A stretch of 64,000 bases of DNA from Echinicola sp. 20G (GCF_015533855.1 NZ_AP024154.1:5291501-5355500); one strand, 5' to 3'; positions 39,047-48,583 are shown, counted from the stretch's first letter. Numbers and translations: made by a program. Notes: generated from the letters alone by a model not told the origin.

Positions 39047-40222
39047 TTATATGTGGTCCACCAATAACAGTGGATGTCCTGACTTTAGAGAAACCTGTAC
39101 TTTTTTCATTTTTTTGGAAAGCAATCCTTTCACGGTCTCTGTTCCGGCCGAAGCAGCCTGCATCTGCCAAGTGTTGTCAAATCCTGCAATTTGTCCAGAC
39201 TGCATGGTCTGTCTACCTTCTTCTTGAAAGGTTTTGTGGGTGATACTTCCTGGAATGCGTATGCCCTCCATGGCGTCCATATCATGGGCCACAAGATCAA
39301 CTGGTAGTATCATTTTGTCTTTTCTGATTGCTGTGACTTCAATTCCCAACCTTTCTCCCTTTAGGCTACATACTCCATAAACCAAGGAACCTTTTTGAAA
39401 ATCTATTCCATTGATGACAATCCCTTCCGATAATTCCAATTCGACGGTTTCACCTGTTACTACCCTTTGGTTTCCATAAACCAAAGCAGCAATGGCCGGT
39501 GCAACTGGTTCCATTTTCATCTCTTTTGGGCTTTCCAACCCGTAAAACCCATTAGTGCGAATTTCATTTTTTGAAGGACTCTTTACTTCTCCCTTTCTTT
39601 CAACCGAGAAATGTTTTTGGGCCATCCTGCTTTCCTCCAAGCGTTGCTTTACCCGCTCAGGGTGTTGGACATCGAGAAGCTTGTCCAACATCTGGGAAAT
39701 CCTTTCCATTTCAGGGTCTTCATCCAAAGGCCTGTTCATCTGCTCCATTAAGCTCCCTAGTTGTTCAATATCCTCCTTCATTCCTGTATTCTTTAACTCA
39801 ACAGGGGCAGTCTCCTTCTTTTTTACATCATTTATGGATGGTGTATTGATCAACTTTTGGATGGCATCTAACTGGTTGCCTATTTCGGCCTCGGTGGACT
39901 TAAGTTCTTGGAAAGGCTCTTGCTCAATGAGCTCCTGTTTTTCCAAAACCATGAACGGATCCAACTTTGATTGTTCTGCTTTCTTCCTGGCCCTTTTTTC
40001 TTCCTTTTCATATAGGTCAAGCTTGGTGAGCGACCTGCTATCGTTAATTTCGGCATTTGGCAGGGACAGGTTTATGCCACTTGATAGGCCTTTCTCACTT
40101 ATGGTTTGAGGGTTCCCACCTCCTAGTGCCCAAAATGCTAGGAATAGAAAAGGAACTGTCAATAGAGGAAGGAAAACCATCATCCTTCTTTTTCTTCTGA
40201 ATAATTCATTTTGGTTGTTCAT
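39047..40222 (-). CDS. traM: Conjugative transposon protein TraM (VirB10-like)
   Basis: 391 residues. A short cytoplasmic start (NNQNELFRRKRRMMVFLPLL), one membrane helix, a long charged linker rich in Glu/Lys, then a C-terminal domain with ALVYGNQRVVTGETVELELS and VDLVAHDMDAMEGIRIPG, as in TraM of Bacteroides conjugative transposons. The protein spans the periplasm like VirB10. The order traK-traL-traM-traN is the standard one. Confidence 0.85.
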   Translation of the reverse strand: MNNQNELFRRKRRMMVFLPLLTVPFLFLAFWALGGGNPQTISEKGLSSGINLSLPNAEINDSRSLTKLDLYEKEEKRARKKAEQSKLDPFMVLEKQELIEQEPFQELKSTEAEIGNQLDAIQKLINTPSINDVKKKETAPVELKNTGMKEDIEQLGSLMEQMNRPLDEDPEMERISQMLDKLLDVQHPERVKQRLEESRMAQKHFSVERKGEVKSPSKNEIRTNGFYGLESPKEMKMEPVAPAIAALVYGNQRVVTGETVELELSEGIVINGIDFQKGSLVYGVCSLKGERLGIEVTAIRKDKMILPVDLVAHDMDAMEGIRIPGSITHKTFQEEGRQTMQSGQIAGFDNTWQMQAASAGTETVKGLLSKKMKKVQVSLKSGHPLLLVDHI

Positions 40223-40238
40223 GATATATCAATTGGTT

Positions 40239-40514
40239 TTAGGGTTGTTGAAATAAACTATCTTCATAAACCGGTAGTACAGGAACTTCCGGTTGAGGAG
40301 TGGATGTAGGTATTACTGAAGGAGGGCTTAAAGCGGTGAATCCAATGGCTGTAAATAGCACGGTGGCCATCAGCAAAATTATACCGACTATCAGGTATTG
40401 ATCTTTCAGTGAAAGCCCTTTTAGCCATCCTTGTAACTTGAAAGTTACTTTGTGTATTCCCGTCTCGTAACCAGAGGTTCTTTCCAGATATATAGGCTTT
40501 CCAAGTAATTTCAT
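40239..40514 (-). CDS. traL: Small conjugation membrane protein TraL-like (DUF3989 type)
   Basis: 91 residues with one central membrane helix (YLIVGIILLMATVLFTAIGF), a cytoplasmic basic N-terminus and a Pro-rich tail. It overlaps traK by 4 bp and precedes traM. Position and topology fit TraL; the sequence alone is too short for certainty. Confidence 0.65.
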   Translation of the reverse strand: MKLLGKPIYLERTSGYETGIHKVTFKLQGWLKGLSLKDQYLIVGIILLMATVLFTAIGFTALSPPSVIPTSTPQPEVPVLPVYEDSLFQQP

Positions 40515-41128
40515 CGGTTATGAACAGTTTGGTTGGTATTTGAAAGAGTTTCCCATCTTTCTATTAACAGGCCATGAGGATTGTTATCGGAACGCCGAAC
40601 CTCCCTAAGCCTTCCTTTGGTTACCAAATTCCGGGTTAAGACCGAGGAGCTGCGAACAATGGTCTGTGTGCCGTAATAGATGAATCCATAGGGGTATGCA
40701 TTGGTATCCAATCGGATGCTGTCCATTTTTATATCCTGGCTTATATTCGCAGCAACAATCCTTTGATAGTAACCTTTCTCTTTCAAGTTATCATATGCTG
40801 TTTTTGCTGATCCATCAGCCAAATAAAGGCTTTTGGACAATTGGTTGTTTATCTGGTTTTCATCTGGTGCAAGGGTAAAGAAATAATGGTGGAACATCTT
40901 GATATGGTCCTTGGCTTCCACTGCTATATTTTCATTCCTTTCCCCAGAAAAAGCCTCCAACACTTTTCCATGTGCTAGAATATATATGTGTTCCTGGGCC
41001 CTTTCAGCATGATTCAGCGATCGGAAACAAAGGAGGCCACATAGCGTGCATACCGAAACAATCCCCAAAAGGCTAAACAACCTAATATGACGAAATGCGG
41101 AGTCAATGTTTTTAAGGTTTTCAAACAT
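40511..41128 (-). CDS. traK: Conjugative transposon protein TraK (VirB8-like)
   Basis: 205 residues. The start FENLKNIDSAFRHIRLFSLL and the single membrane helix LLGIVSVCTLCGLLCF match TraK. The periplasmic domain includes EAKDHIKMFHHYFFTLAPDE and ends with LLIERWETL. VirB8-like proteins nucleate assembly of the secretion channel at the inner membrane. It overlaps traL by 4 bp and lies 3 bp after traJ. Confidence 0.85.
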   Translation of the reverse strand: MFENLKNIDSAFRHIRLFSLLGIVSVCTLCGLLCFRSLNHAERAQEHIYILAHGKVLEAFSGERNENIAVEAKDHIKMFHHYFFTLAPDENQINNQLSKSLYLADGSAKTAYDNLKEKGYYQRIVAANISQDIKMDSIRLDTNAYPYGFIYYGTQTIVRSSSVLTRNLVTKGRLREVRRSDNNPHGLLIERWETLSNTNQTVHNR

Positions 41129-41131
41129 AAT

Positions 41132-42154
41132 TTATAGTGATTTTGCCACAGCACCGCCCACCTTGACAGCAGCCTGTGCCCCTTGTTTTGCTATATTATT
41201 TGTCTTGTTCAGCAGCTGGTCCCTACCTCCCGGCTGTACTATATAACTGGCCACATTTGGAACCGTAAAATAGCCCACGATGGCAATGACCATAAAAACC
41301 ATATAAGTGGTCGAGGACAGGAAATTCTGATCCAGTTCCATCAGGTTCAATTGTATTTTGGCAATGACCGCCCCGAAAATATTGGCCACGGGAAGCCACA
41401 TAAACACATTGATGTACCTTGCAAACCATGCAGAAAGTGTATGTTGAAATCCATCATAAACCGATAGGCCCAAAACGATCGGTCCCAATATGGTCAAGAC
41501 CAATAGCTGAAATGTCCTTATCGTATTGATGCACAATGAGGCCGCAAAGAAGAGGACCTGTAATATTCCACTTACGATTTGGTTTAGAATATTCTGAAGG
41601 TTGAATGCATAAATACTATTGGCCAGTCTTTCCCATATCCCTGTATCTTCCACACTTCCCGGGTAACTGTATTGATCCGGGTCACCCAAATTTGAAGGGG
41701 GGCTCACATGGGATGAAAGATCCTGTTTATTGAGTATATCTATATGCTTGTTAATGGCAGCATTGCTGTCATGGACCATCGAGGCCGTACCGTCGACGAG
41801 CAAGTCACCAACAGTATGGATCACTGCTATTATCGTTGGGAAGAAAAGGATCAACAGGCCGATAGCAAATGGTCTCAGTAAGGGGTATACATCAATAGGC
41901 TCTGCCCTTGCCATATGGCCCCATACCCTTGAGGCTATAAACCAAAGTGCCCCGAAACCTGCTATGGACCTTGCTACGGTGGTAAGCTGCTTGGCAAGAG
42001 GTAACATTTCCACGAACAGAGATTCCAATGTCTTGTGAAAATTCTGGACACTGTCCGCTATCCCTTGTGCCATGACAGTAGTTGGTGCCAACACAATTCC
42101 CGCAGCTATCCATGTCATTATTGCCCATTTATATACTTGGCAGTTCATTCCCAT
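41132..42154 (-). CDS. traJ: Conjugative transposon protein TraJ (VirB6-like)
   Basis: 340 residues with several membrane helices. Segments typical of TraJ are FHKTLESLFVEMLPLAKQLT, ARSIAGFGALWFIASRVWG and LRPFAIGLLILFFPTIIAVI. The C-terminus is basic and Gly/Ala-rich (GGRDQLLNKTNNIAKQG). VirB6-like proteins form the inner-membrane core of the channel. It overlaps the upstream TraI-like gene by 10 bp. Confidence 0.87.
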   Translation of the reverse strand: MGMNCQVYKWAIMTWIAAGIVLAPTTVMAQGIADSVQNFHKTLESLFVEMLPLAKQLTTVARSIAGFGALWFIASRVWGHMARAEPIDVYPLLRPFAIGLLILFFPTIIAVIHTVGDLLVDGTASMVHDSNAAINKHIDILNKQDLSSHVSPPSNLGDPDQYSYPGSVEDTGIWERLANSIYAFNLQNILNQIVSGILQVLFFAASLCINTIRTFQLLVLTILGPIVLGLSVYDGFQHTLSAWFARYINVFMWLPVANIFGAVIAKIQLNLMELDQNFLSSTTYMVFMVIAIVGYFTVPNVASYIVQPGGRDQLLNKTNNIAKQGAQAAVKVGGAVAKSL

Positions 42155-42777
42155 AACCTCAAAGTTCTACTTAGGTTTTTCTGTAAATTCTTTCGCTGTA
42201 GGTTTAGCATTTTCACCTTTGCGTTTGTATTGCGCACAAACACCAACATGGACTGCATTTCTCCAAACACCCTATCGATTGCCTCTATCCTTTCATGGTC
42301 ACTCATGCGTAGCTTTCCTGCTGTTAATACCATGGCCAGTTCATCCAGGTTCTTCACACTTTCCTTAAAAAGGTTATGATAAATCAAGGTCATGTATTCC
42401 AATTCCGAAATCTCCATAAGTCCATCCTTGGAAAGTTGTCGATAAGTATCCGTATATTCTTTTATGATCATTTGTTGGAAACGGACAATTTCCCCTACTC
42501 TATAGTACTTTCGTACCTCTGGGCTAACAGCCCACAAACCATCCAGAAAAGCTTCATGTAGTTTATAATCCCCTTCTGCTATGCCTTTTATGGTCTTGTA
42601 TCCCGTACTGAGTATGGTATAGCCTTTGTACATGTCCTGAAGGATCTGCTTGAGTTGATTGAGCTTCTCAAAATTCAACACCAATTGGACCGCCTCATGG
42701 CTCTGGGCCTTTAGTGGCCTGCAAAACATCAGACTTCCAAGAACACAGAGTATCCATAATTTAGTTTTCATCATCAA
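42145..42777 (-). CDS. TraI-like periplasmic conjugation protein, paralogue 3
   Basis: 210 residues. Signal peptide (LWILCVLGSLMFCRPLKA), then an all-helical mature part: FEKLNQLKQILQDMYKGYTI, GDYKLHEAFLDGLWAVSP and EVRKYYRVGEIVRFQQMIIK. It shares this pattern with the two genes upstream (42761 and 43432). These proteins are annotated in other elements as TraI or, by a loose match, as TerB-like. They probably sit in the periplasm as part of the transfer apparatus. The start overlaps the upstream gene by 17 bp. Confidence 0.72.
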   Translation of the reverse strand: MMMKTKLWILCVLGSLMFCRPLKAQSHEAVQLVLNFEKLNQLKQILQDMYKGYTILSTGYKTIKGIAEGDYKLHEAFLDGLWAVSPEVRKYYRVGEIVRFQQMIIKEYTDTYRQLSKDGLMEISELEYMTLIYHNLFKESVKNLDELAMVLTAGKLRMSDHERIEAIDRVFGEMQSMLVFVRNTNAKVKMLNLQRKNLQKNLSRTLRLWE

Positions 42778-43405
42778 AGAGGTTTTGAAAGCTTAGATTG
42801 GAAAGGGCAGCATCTTTTAGTTGTCGACTATAATTGTTTAGCATTGCTTTCATCCTCCTCAGTCCTGAAAGGATACTGCTCATTCTCCGGTAAAGCTGCT
42901 CCAATGTTTTCAGCCGCTCGGCATCATCCATTTTCATTTCGAAGGGTTTTAGGATCATTTCCATTTCAGCCAGTACTTCGAGAGACCTTTTTATGGATTC
43001 TCTGTAATGCCTTTCCAGCATGGCGTTTTTGTCTGCCCCTAACATGGCGGACCTAAGTAATCTACGTCCGGAGGAAACTTCACTTATGATTTCCCCTTGC
43101 AGCCAAATAATCTTTTCGGTGAGATGGTTATCCCTTACTACGGGACTGATGCCATCCATTGCCGCCAGGAACTCTTCGAACAGGTTAAAGTCCCCATCAC
43201 GAATCTGTCCTATGGTTCTCAAACCCGTCTTGGCCAGCTGGTATCCTTTCCAGGCCGTGTCTGCATAAACCTTAAGGGACACCAGTTGCTCTGCCAGGTA
43301 CCTTTCCTGGGTTTTCTTTTGCTTGAACCATTCGTTAAAAGTCTGTGTATGGCCTCCCATTGAAAGCATGGTCAAGGCCAAGCCAATTAAGATCGTCCTT
43401 TTCAT
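42761..43405 (-). CDS. TraI-like periplasmic conjugation protein, paralogue 2
   Basis: 214 residues. The signal peptide MKRTILIGLALTMLSMGGHT is followed by a helical domain with TQERYLAEQLVSLKVYADTA, GDFNLFEEFLAAMDGISP and a conserved MDDAERLKTLEQLYRRM near the end. The same three landmarks occur in the paralogues at 42145 and 43432 (SDHERIEAIDRVFGEM, SDAERLEIIYRTDKKV). Probably a periplasmic component or chaperone of the T4SS. Confidence 0.73.
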   Translation of the reverse strand: MKRTILIGLALTMLSMGGHTQTFNEWFKQKKTQERYLAEQLVSLKVYADTAWKGYQLAKTGLRTIGQIRDGDFNLFEEFLAAMDGISPVVRDNHLTEKIIWLQGEIISEVSSGRRLLRSAMLGADKNAMLERHYRESIKRSLEVLAEMEMILKPFEMKMDDAERLKTLEQLYRRMSSILSGLRRMKAMLNNYSRQLKDAALSNLSFQNLFDDEN

Positions 43406-43431
43406 TGAATTGTTGTTTTATGGATATGGTG

Positions 43432-44130
43432 TTATTTCAAATCGTACAAATACTCCAAAGGCTCATTGGATTTCGGATAGTATTCTCTGGCCCCTATCAC
43501 TTGGAAATTCTGTTGGTTGAATCGCCGGATATCATTGAGGTTCTTTTCCACCTTTTTATCCGTCCTGTATATGATTTCCAGCCTTTCTGCATCGCTCATC
43601 TGTACCGAATAGGCGGTCATGACATCCATCAGGTGCCCAAGGTTTCTGACACTTTCATCCAATATCAGGGAATAATGAGAGGCCATGGCTTCCTTTTCGG
43701 CAATCTCAAGTCTGTTTTCCTTGGACAAGACTGCCCAGGCCTCCTGATATTCCCTTACAATCATGGCCTGTTTATTGGCTATGTCCTTGACCCGGTGATA
43801 CTGGGACAGGATGTTCTTCACTTTTCTGAGTTCATCGAAGAGTCCTGCATATTGGGAACGTTGTTTTTCGCTCCAACTGGCGATGTCATCCAATTCCAAT
43901 TTGGTCAGGGCATTCTCAATCACTTTTTGGGCATTCTGTAGCCAAATAGTCTGATTTTGGAATCTCTGAATTTTAAGGTCGATCGCTTTGATGACCTTTT
44001 TCACCCCTTGTTTGATGATTTCCAATACAACGGCCAAGGGAACCGCTTCGGCCCTTTGCATGGGAATCATGACCAATCCGGCACACATGGCAATGCTGCA
44101 GCCCAGTAACTTCATTTTCCTTCCTATCAT
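43432..44130 (-). CDS. traI: TraI-like periplasmic conjugation protein, paralogue 1 (DUF4141 type)
   Basis: 232 residues when started at the ATG at 44128-44130 (MIGRKMKLLGCSIAMCAG), which directly follows the traG stop and gives a good signal peptide ending near RAEA. The longer frame would overlap traG more. The mature part AVVLEIIKQGVKKVIKAIDL, QNQTIWLQNAQKVIENALTK matches TraI/DUF4141 of Bacteroides conjugative transposons. It is the first of three tandem paralogues and has the clearest similarity to TraI. Confidence 0.78.
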   Translation of the reverse strand: MIGRKMKLLGCSIAMCAGLVMIPMQRAEAVPLAVVLEIIKQGVKKVIKAIDLKIQRFQNQTIWLQNAQKVIENALTKLELDDIASWSEKQRSQYAGLFDELRKVKNILSQYHRVKDIANKQAMIVREYQEAWAVLSKENRLEIAEKEAMASHYSLILDESVRNLGHLMDVMTAYSVQMSDAERLEIIYRTDKKVEKNLNDIRRFNQQNFQVIGAREYYPKSNEPLEYLYDLK

Positions 44131-44131
44131 A

Positions 44132-46585
44132 TTAGTGGTTTTCATTTTCTCTGGCCAGGATTGAAATGGCCTTCTTGAGGTTTCCATAACGTTTGGTGTA
44201 CGCCCTGATCTTTTCCCTTTCCGATTCTTCGGTGGTATAGGCCAGGTATTCTTCCGGACTTACTTCAGTCCTGTAGACCTTACTGTGCTGTCCTCCCAAA
44301 CTGATAAATACTTCCTTGTACTTTCGTTTGGGATCATTGGCTTTATTGATACTTAAGGCCAATGCCTTTTCCTTCTCGGTCATCCCTAGAAGTTCTTGGA
44401 TACGCCCAAACTTGTTTTGGTATTTGGACTGGTCCAATAAAATCTTACAGTCTGAATTATTGACGATGGCCTCTTTGACCACTGGGGAGGAAATGATATC
44501 TTCCACTTCCTGCGTGACCACTATGGCCTCCCCATAGAACTTCCTGACCGTTTTGAAGAGGTATTTGATATATTCTGCCATACCCTCCTTTGCAATTGCC
44601 TTCCAAGCTTCCTCAATCAGGATCATTTTCCTTACCCCCTTGAGTTTTCTCATTTTGGCGATAAAGATCTCCATGATGATAATGGTAACCACCGGAAACA
44701 GGATGGGATGGTCCTTGATCGCATCCAATTCAAACACAATCATTCGTTGTCCCAGCAGGTCCAGGTTTTCTTTGGCATTCAATAAGTAATCGAACTCACC
44801 ACCTTCGTAGTAGGGTCTCAGGACATACATGAAATTCTCCACATCGAAATCTTTCTCCTTTACCCCTTCTTTTTGAAGCTGTGCCCTGAATTCAATTTCT
44901 AGGAATTCATAAAACGCGTTGAAGCATGGGAATATATTTTGGTTCTGGTCCAGATAAGCATAAAAGGCATTTATAGCATTGGAAAGGGCCACATACTCCG
45001 ACCTTTTAAACGGTTCATCGTCCTTTTTCCAAAGCGCAAGGAGCAAGGTCTTCAAGCTCTCCTTCTTTTCCGTGTCAATGGCTCCCTCCACATAAAAGGG
45101 GTTGAATCGGATGGGGTTGGCGGTCTCATAGGTAAAGTAATATCCCTCCATGAGTTCGCACAGTCCCCGATAGGAATGCCCTACATCCACAATGACCACG
45201 TGGGTTCCCTGTTCGAAATAGCTCCTTACCATATGATTGGTAAAGAAACTCTTTCCACTACCTGATGGACCTAGCACGAACTTGTTCCTGTTGGTTATGA
45301 TTCCCGCCTTCATCGGTTCATCCGATAGGTCAACATTGACAGGCCTTCCGGAAATACGGTCTCCCAAACGAAGCCCTATTGGTGAAGGGGAAGAACGGTA
45401 ATGCGTTTCCATGTTGAAAAGGCAAACAGCCTGTCCGGTAAATGTATCAAAGCATTCATTGGAGGGAAGCTGGCCTTCATTGCCCGGTAGTCCTGCCCAA
45501 TACAGTTGTGGTGCTCCAAGGGTTTCCTGATGGGGCACTACATCCATTTGTGAAAGTGCCGAGGAGGCGCGGTTTCGGATATCGACCATTTCATCCCCGA
45601 TGTCAGTCCAGCATATCAGGTTAAAATGGGCTTTAACAGGAGTTTTACCATCCGAAATGGCCTCGTTCAGGAATTCATTGGTGGCTTCCCTGGACAGGGC
45701 ATTTTCCCTGCTATAAGCTGCCAAGCTTTCCAAACGAAGTCTTTTGGCCTCCAGGTCCTTGAGCTTTCTTTTGCCATCACCAATGATGATGTACTGGTTG
45801 TAAACGTGGTTGCAGGACAAAATCTCCCCTAAGGGAAAGGTATGCCCCACCTTAAAATCAGTCCTGTCAGTTTCATACCTTTCCCATTTTCTGTCCGTGG
45901 CAATGGAATTTGGAAGGCATTCCACATCTGCCATCGAATACATGGCCACCTGTTTATCGCCTATTTTCCAAATTGGCCTGAATACTATATCGGCCAAAGC
46001 TTCCCTAAGGCCATCCCTATTTAACAGCAGGTATTTTTCCAGGAGTCCCCCATCATCCCCGATGCCAAGGACCGCATCCGTGCCAAGTCGGTGAAGGCCC
46101 ACGCCGGTATCATCCAGCACTTTTTCAAATTGCCCCAGCTCATCCATGAAAGTGTTAATCTGCTTTGCATCTATCAATTCCCGAGGGACAGGTCCATTTC
46201 TTAAAAGACTGGACATGGAAGATTTGGACAGGTTGGCCTTTCTGCATTGTTTTGTCACCATCAGATAACAACAATGGTTCAGATAGGGCCTTTCATGAAA
46301 AAACCGTTCACTTCCTTCGGCCAATAGTGATTGCACTTTTTCGAAATTACCTTTAAAAGAAGTTTGGGTAAACCAGTCCTGTTTATGGACAATAGTTCCT
46401 TTTTCCAACAGCCTTATGGCCTTTACCCAACCCAGGTGCAAATTCTGGTAATCAGTGGCCGAAAGCGTATAGATCTCCGGTAGGCCCACCCTATAAACTG
46501 CCGTAATGTCCCCATTACGAGCCAACAACAGCTCTTTCTCCATCCTGTATAAAGGGAAGTTTTTTTCCAGGTCAAATACGCCCAT
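44132..46585 (-). CDS. traG: Conjugation ATPase TraG (VirB4-like)
   Basis: About 817 residues from the ATG at 46583-46585, which overlaps the traF stop as TAATG. Walker A is FVLGPSGSGKSFFTNH and Walker B lies in RKMILIEEAWKAIAKEGMAE. The N-terminal part contains LLARNGDITAVYRVGLPEIY, usual for TraG. VirB4-like ATPases power assembly of the pilus and channel at the inner membrane. In Bacteroides elements the name TraG refers to this VirB4 homologue and not to a coupling protein. The gene is intact. Confidence 0.93.
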   Translation of the reverse strand: MGVFDLEKNFPLYRMEKELLLARNGDITAVYRVGLPEIYTLSATDYQNLHLGWVKAIRLLEKGTIVHKQDWFTQTSFKGNFEKVQSLLAEGSERFFHERPYLNHCCYLMVTKQCRKANLSKSSMSSLLRNGPVPRELIDAKQINTFMDELGQFEKVLDDTGVGLHRLGTDAVLGIGDDGGLLEKYLLLNRDGLREALADIVFRPIWKIGDKQVAMYSMADVECLPNSIATDRKWERYETDRTDFKVGHTFPLGEILSCNHVYNQYIIIGDGKRKLKDLEAKRLRLESLAAYSRENALSREATNEFLNEAISDGKTPVKAHFNLICWTDIGDEMVDIRNRASSALSQMDVVPHQETLGAPQLYWAGLPGNEGQLPSNECFDTFTGQAVCLFNMETHYRSSPSPIGLRLGDRISGRPVNVDLSDEPMKAGIITNRNKFVLGPSGSGKSFFTNHMVRSYFEQGTHVVIVDVGHSYRGLCELMEGYYFTYETANPIRFNPFYVEGAIDTEKKESLKTLLLALWKKDDEPFKRSEYVALSNAINAFYAYLDQNQNIFPCFNAFYEFLEIEFRAQLQKEGVKEKDFDVENFMYVLRPYYEGGEFDYLLNAKENLDLLGQRMIVFELDAIKDHPILFPVVTIIIMEIFIAKMRKLKGVRKMILIEEAWKAIAKEGMAEYIKYLFKTVRKFYGEAIVVTQEVEDIISSPVVKEAIVNNSDCKILLDQSKYQNKFGRIQELLGMTEKEKALALSINKANDPKRKYKEVFISLGGQHSKVYRTEVSPEEYLAYTTEESEREKIRAYTKRYGNLKKAISILARENENH

Positions 46586-46899
46586 TACCTTTTTCTTAAT
46601 TCTTGAAAAACCTTTCTGCTCCTGCACCTGATCCCCTGTGGGACCTTCTTATATGCCCACTTTTTCATGAGGCCATGCCGGCCATATTGGGCATTCATCT
46701 TGAATACCGAAATGGATAGTATTGCCCCGATTAGACCGGTCATAAGGATTATGAGCCAAGCAGGTACTCCAACCATATAGGCTATGCTCACCCCTAACAG
46801 GAGAACCACCAAGCCCACTGCCATATAGGCCAGGTATTGGCCCGAAAGGCCTTTGAACTCTATTGGCCGATTAATACCCTTATTGATCCTGTATTCCAT
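46585..46899 (-). CDS. traF: Conjugation protein TraF (VirB3-like, DUF4133)
   Basis: 104 residues starting MEYRINKGINRPIEFKGLSG; an alternative ATG lies six codons upstream at 46917 and would overlap traE. Two membrane helices follow (YLAYMAVGLVVLLLGVSIAY and WLIILMTGLIGAILSISVF), then a basic tail. This is the standard partner of TraE and TraG. It is coupled to traG through a TAATG overlap. Confidence 0.87.
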   Translation of the reverse strand: MEYRINKGINRPIEFKGLSGQYLAYMAVGLVVLLLGVSIAYMVGVPAWLIILMTGLIGAILSISVFKMNAQYGRHGLMKKWAYKKVPQGIRCRSRKVFQELRKR

Positions 46900-46909
46900 G
46901 GTATGCTTG

Positions 46910-47221
46910 TTAAACACCGAAGAAACTTTGAAGGACAGTGGCTACCACTACCAGGAAAACACAGCTCCCAAACCAAGCTGCTGCAACCTTTCCGGTATCA
47001 GGCTCTCCATTGTTCCACTTGTTGAAAACCTTGATGGCTCCTATCAGTCCCGTAATGGCGCCTATGGCATACATCAGGTTGGTCCCCGACTGGAAATAGC
47101 TCCTGACCTTATCGGTAGCTTCATCAATTCCTGCAATACCGCCCTGGGCATAAGCACCAACAGAAACCAGACAAAGCAATACCCAAAACACTATCGGTAA
47201 TAATTGCTGCACTTTTCTCAT
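46910..47221 (-). CDS. traE: Conjugation protein TraE (VirB2-pilin-like, DUF4134)
   Basis: 103 residues. Signal peptide (QLLPIVFWVLLCLVSVGAYA), then GIAGIDEATDKVRSYFQSG and two membrane helices separated by FNKWNNGEPDTGKVAAAWFG. This matches DUF4134/TraE, a small inner-membrane protein likely acting as pilin subunit. It overlaps the upstream gene by 4 bp and starts the classical traE-F-G block. Confidence 0.88.
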   Translation of the reverse strand: MRKVQQLLPIVFWVLLCLVSVGAYAQGGIAGIDEATDKVRSYFQSGTNLMYAIGAITGLIGAIKVFNKWNNGEPDTGKVAAAWFGSCVFLVVVATVLQSFFGV

Positions 47222-47640
47222 ATTAGATTGGTAGTTAGTAGATTAATAATTTCCTTTTCAGTTGTCGCAAGCCCTGAATTTTCAATCTTTGCCCTTAATC
47301 GAAGGGTTGCTATCCTCTGGAAAACAGGCTCTCGTTTTCCTTCAAAACCGCTCCATATTTCCAATACCCGGTCGGAAAAGACTTTCTCATCCCCTTTGGA
47401 TTGTGCAACTGCTTGTTCCAAATCCACCATGGTTTCCATGAATCCAATTATCAGAGGTTCCCACTTGTTCTCCTTCAAGGGTGGGAAGTTCTTTGAACTT
47501 TTTAAAGGTGCCGAAACCCAGATCGATTTCTTGTCCAATAGCTCCTTCCTGAAATACATAATTATTACATAGGCATAATAAATGGTCAGCAAGCCTGCCA
47601 TAGAAACTATAAACTGTTGCCATGAGATGGTCTGGATCAT
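47218..47640 (-). CDS. Single-pass membrane protein ahead of traE (unknown)
   Basis: About 140 residues from the ATG at 47638-47640 (MIQTISWQQFIVSMAGLLTI), preceded by a purine-rich stretch; a GTG at 47718 would add 26 residues without conserved character. One membrane helix (SMAGLLTIYYAYVIIMYF), then a soluble helical tail (FMETMVDLEQAVAQSKGDEK). It overlaps traE by 4 bp and so belongs to the operon. No family recognised. The place fits a regulator or assembly factor of the T4SS. Confidence 0.62.
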   Translation of the reverse strand: MIQTISWQQFIVSMAGLLTIYYAYVIIMYFRKELLDKKSIWVSAPLKSSKNFPPLKENKWEPLIIGFMETMVDLEQAVAQSKGDEKVFSDRVLEIWSGFEGKREPVFQRIATLRLRAKIENSGLATTEKEIINLLTTNLI

Positions 47641-47737
47641 CCTTCTTTCCGATTGGGTACATGACAAAGGTGTGTTGGATTCCAAAAAAATGTTCACACC
47701 GAACCCCGAAGTGGGCACTAATTATCAGGAAAGTATG

Positions 47738-48583
47738 CTAGCTATCTTCTCCCTTGCCATTAAGGTCAGTGTTGTCCATCCATTTTTCGAGGTGAAGTTT
47801 CAGGGCATCGATAAATGTCGTCCTACCTGATTTTCTGATGCGTATTTCCTGAAATGTCCGGTAATATTGAGAAAGGTCTTTTTGGAACATTTCCTCTAGA
47901 TAGACTGCTATATCGCTGATGCTTACCTTACCATGGTTGAATACATTGGAAGCCTTCAGCGCGTAGGTCAGCTCTACCAGGGCAACCTTAGAAGCGGTCC
48001 ATTTTAGTTTAGGATCATTGACGCTTATTGGGGGATGTTTTATCTTTTTAATTTCCTTGTTGAGGTAATCCTGAAGGTGCTCAAAAGCCATGAATTTAGC
48101 AAACCTGTAACTTCCCAAGGTGGCAAATCTCGCATCCCTATGTACAATCGGCTTGTCCGGAATAAAGGGAATCTTTTCTGCATTTCTGACAAATAGACTT
48201 TTGTCAAGGGATTCCTCTCCCAGTCTATAGTAATTATACAGGAACTGATGCCTGTGGAAGTAGGCTTGGATAAACTCAAGCTGTTTGATGTATTCCTGAA
48301 CAACGCCTTCCTCTTTAATGGGAAGCTTGGCACGGATATAATATAATTCTCCATAGTACACCTGCTCAGCCTCAAACCTGGGTTTGATGTGTTTGAAAAA
48401 ATCCATTTCTTCCTCGACATCTGTGAAAGTGTGGGTCAGGATAAATTCTTTGAGTTGTAGCATCACTGCATTAACAGCTTCGTAAATGGCTTCTGCTTCC
48501 CGGACGGGAATAAGGTACTGGTGCTGTATTTGTTGGACTTGGTTCTTTAGTTCCCTGTAAAGGTCGTTACAATAATTTTTCAT
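47738..48583 (-). CDS. rteC: RteC-domain protein (regulator of conjugative element)
   Basis: 281 residues. It starts MKNYCNDLYRELKNQVQQIQ and contains YYGELYYIRAKLPIKEEGVV, QLEFIQAYFHRHQFLYNYYR and a C-terminal part WTASKVALVELTYALKASNV ending with a helical DNA-binding-like region (IRIRKSGRTTFIDALKLHL). This matches the RteC family, which in CTnDOT activates excision genes. It lies 97 bp before the operon's first membrane gene, on the same strand, and is divergent from the LytTR gene. Confidence 0.85.
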   Translation of the reverse strand: MKNYCNDLYRELKNQVQQIQHQYLIPVREAEAIYEAVNAVMLQLKEFILTHTFTDVEEEMDFFKHIKPRFEAEQVYYGELYYIRAKLPIKEEGVVQEYIKQLEFIQAYFHRHQFLYNYYRLGEESLDKSLFVRNAEKIPFIPDKPIVHRDARFATLGSYRFAKFMAFEHLQDYLNKEIKKIKHPPISVNDPKLKWTASKVALVELTYALKASNVFNHGKVSISDIAVYLEEMFQKDLSQYYRTFQEIRIRKSGRTTFIDALKLHLEKWMDNTDLNGKGEDS

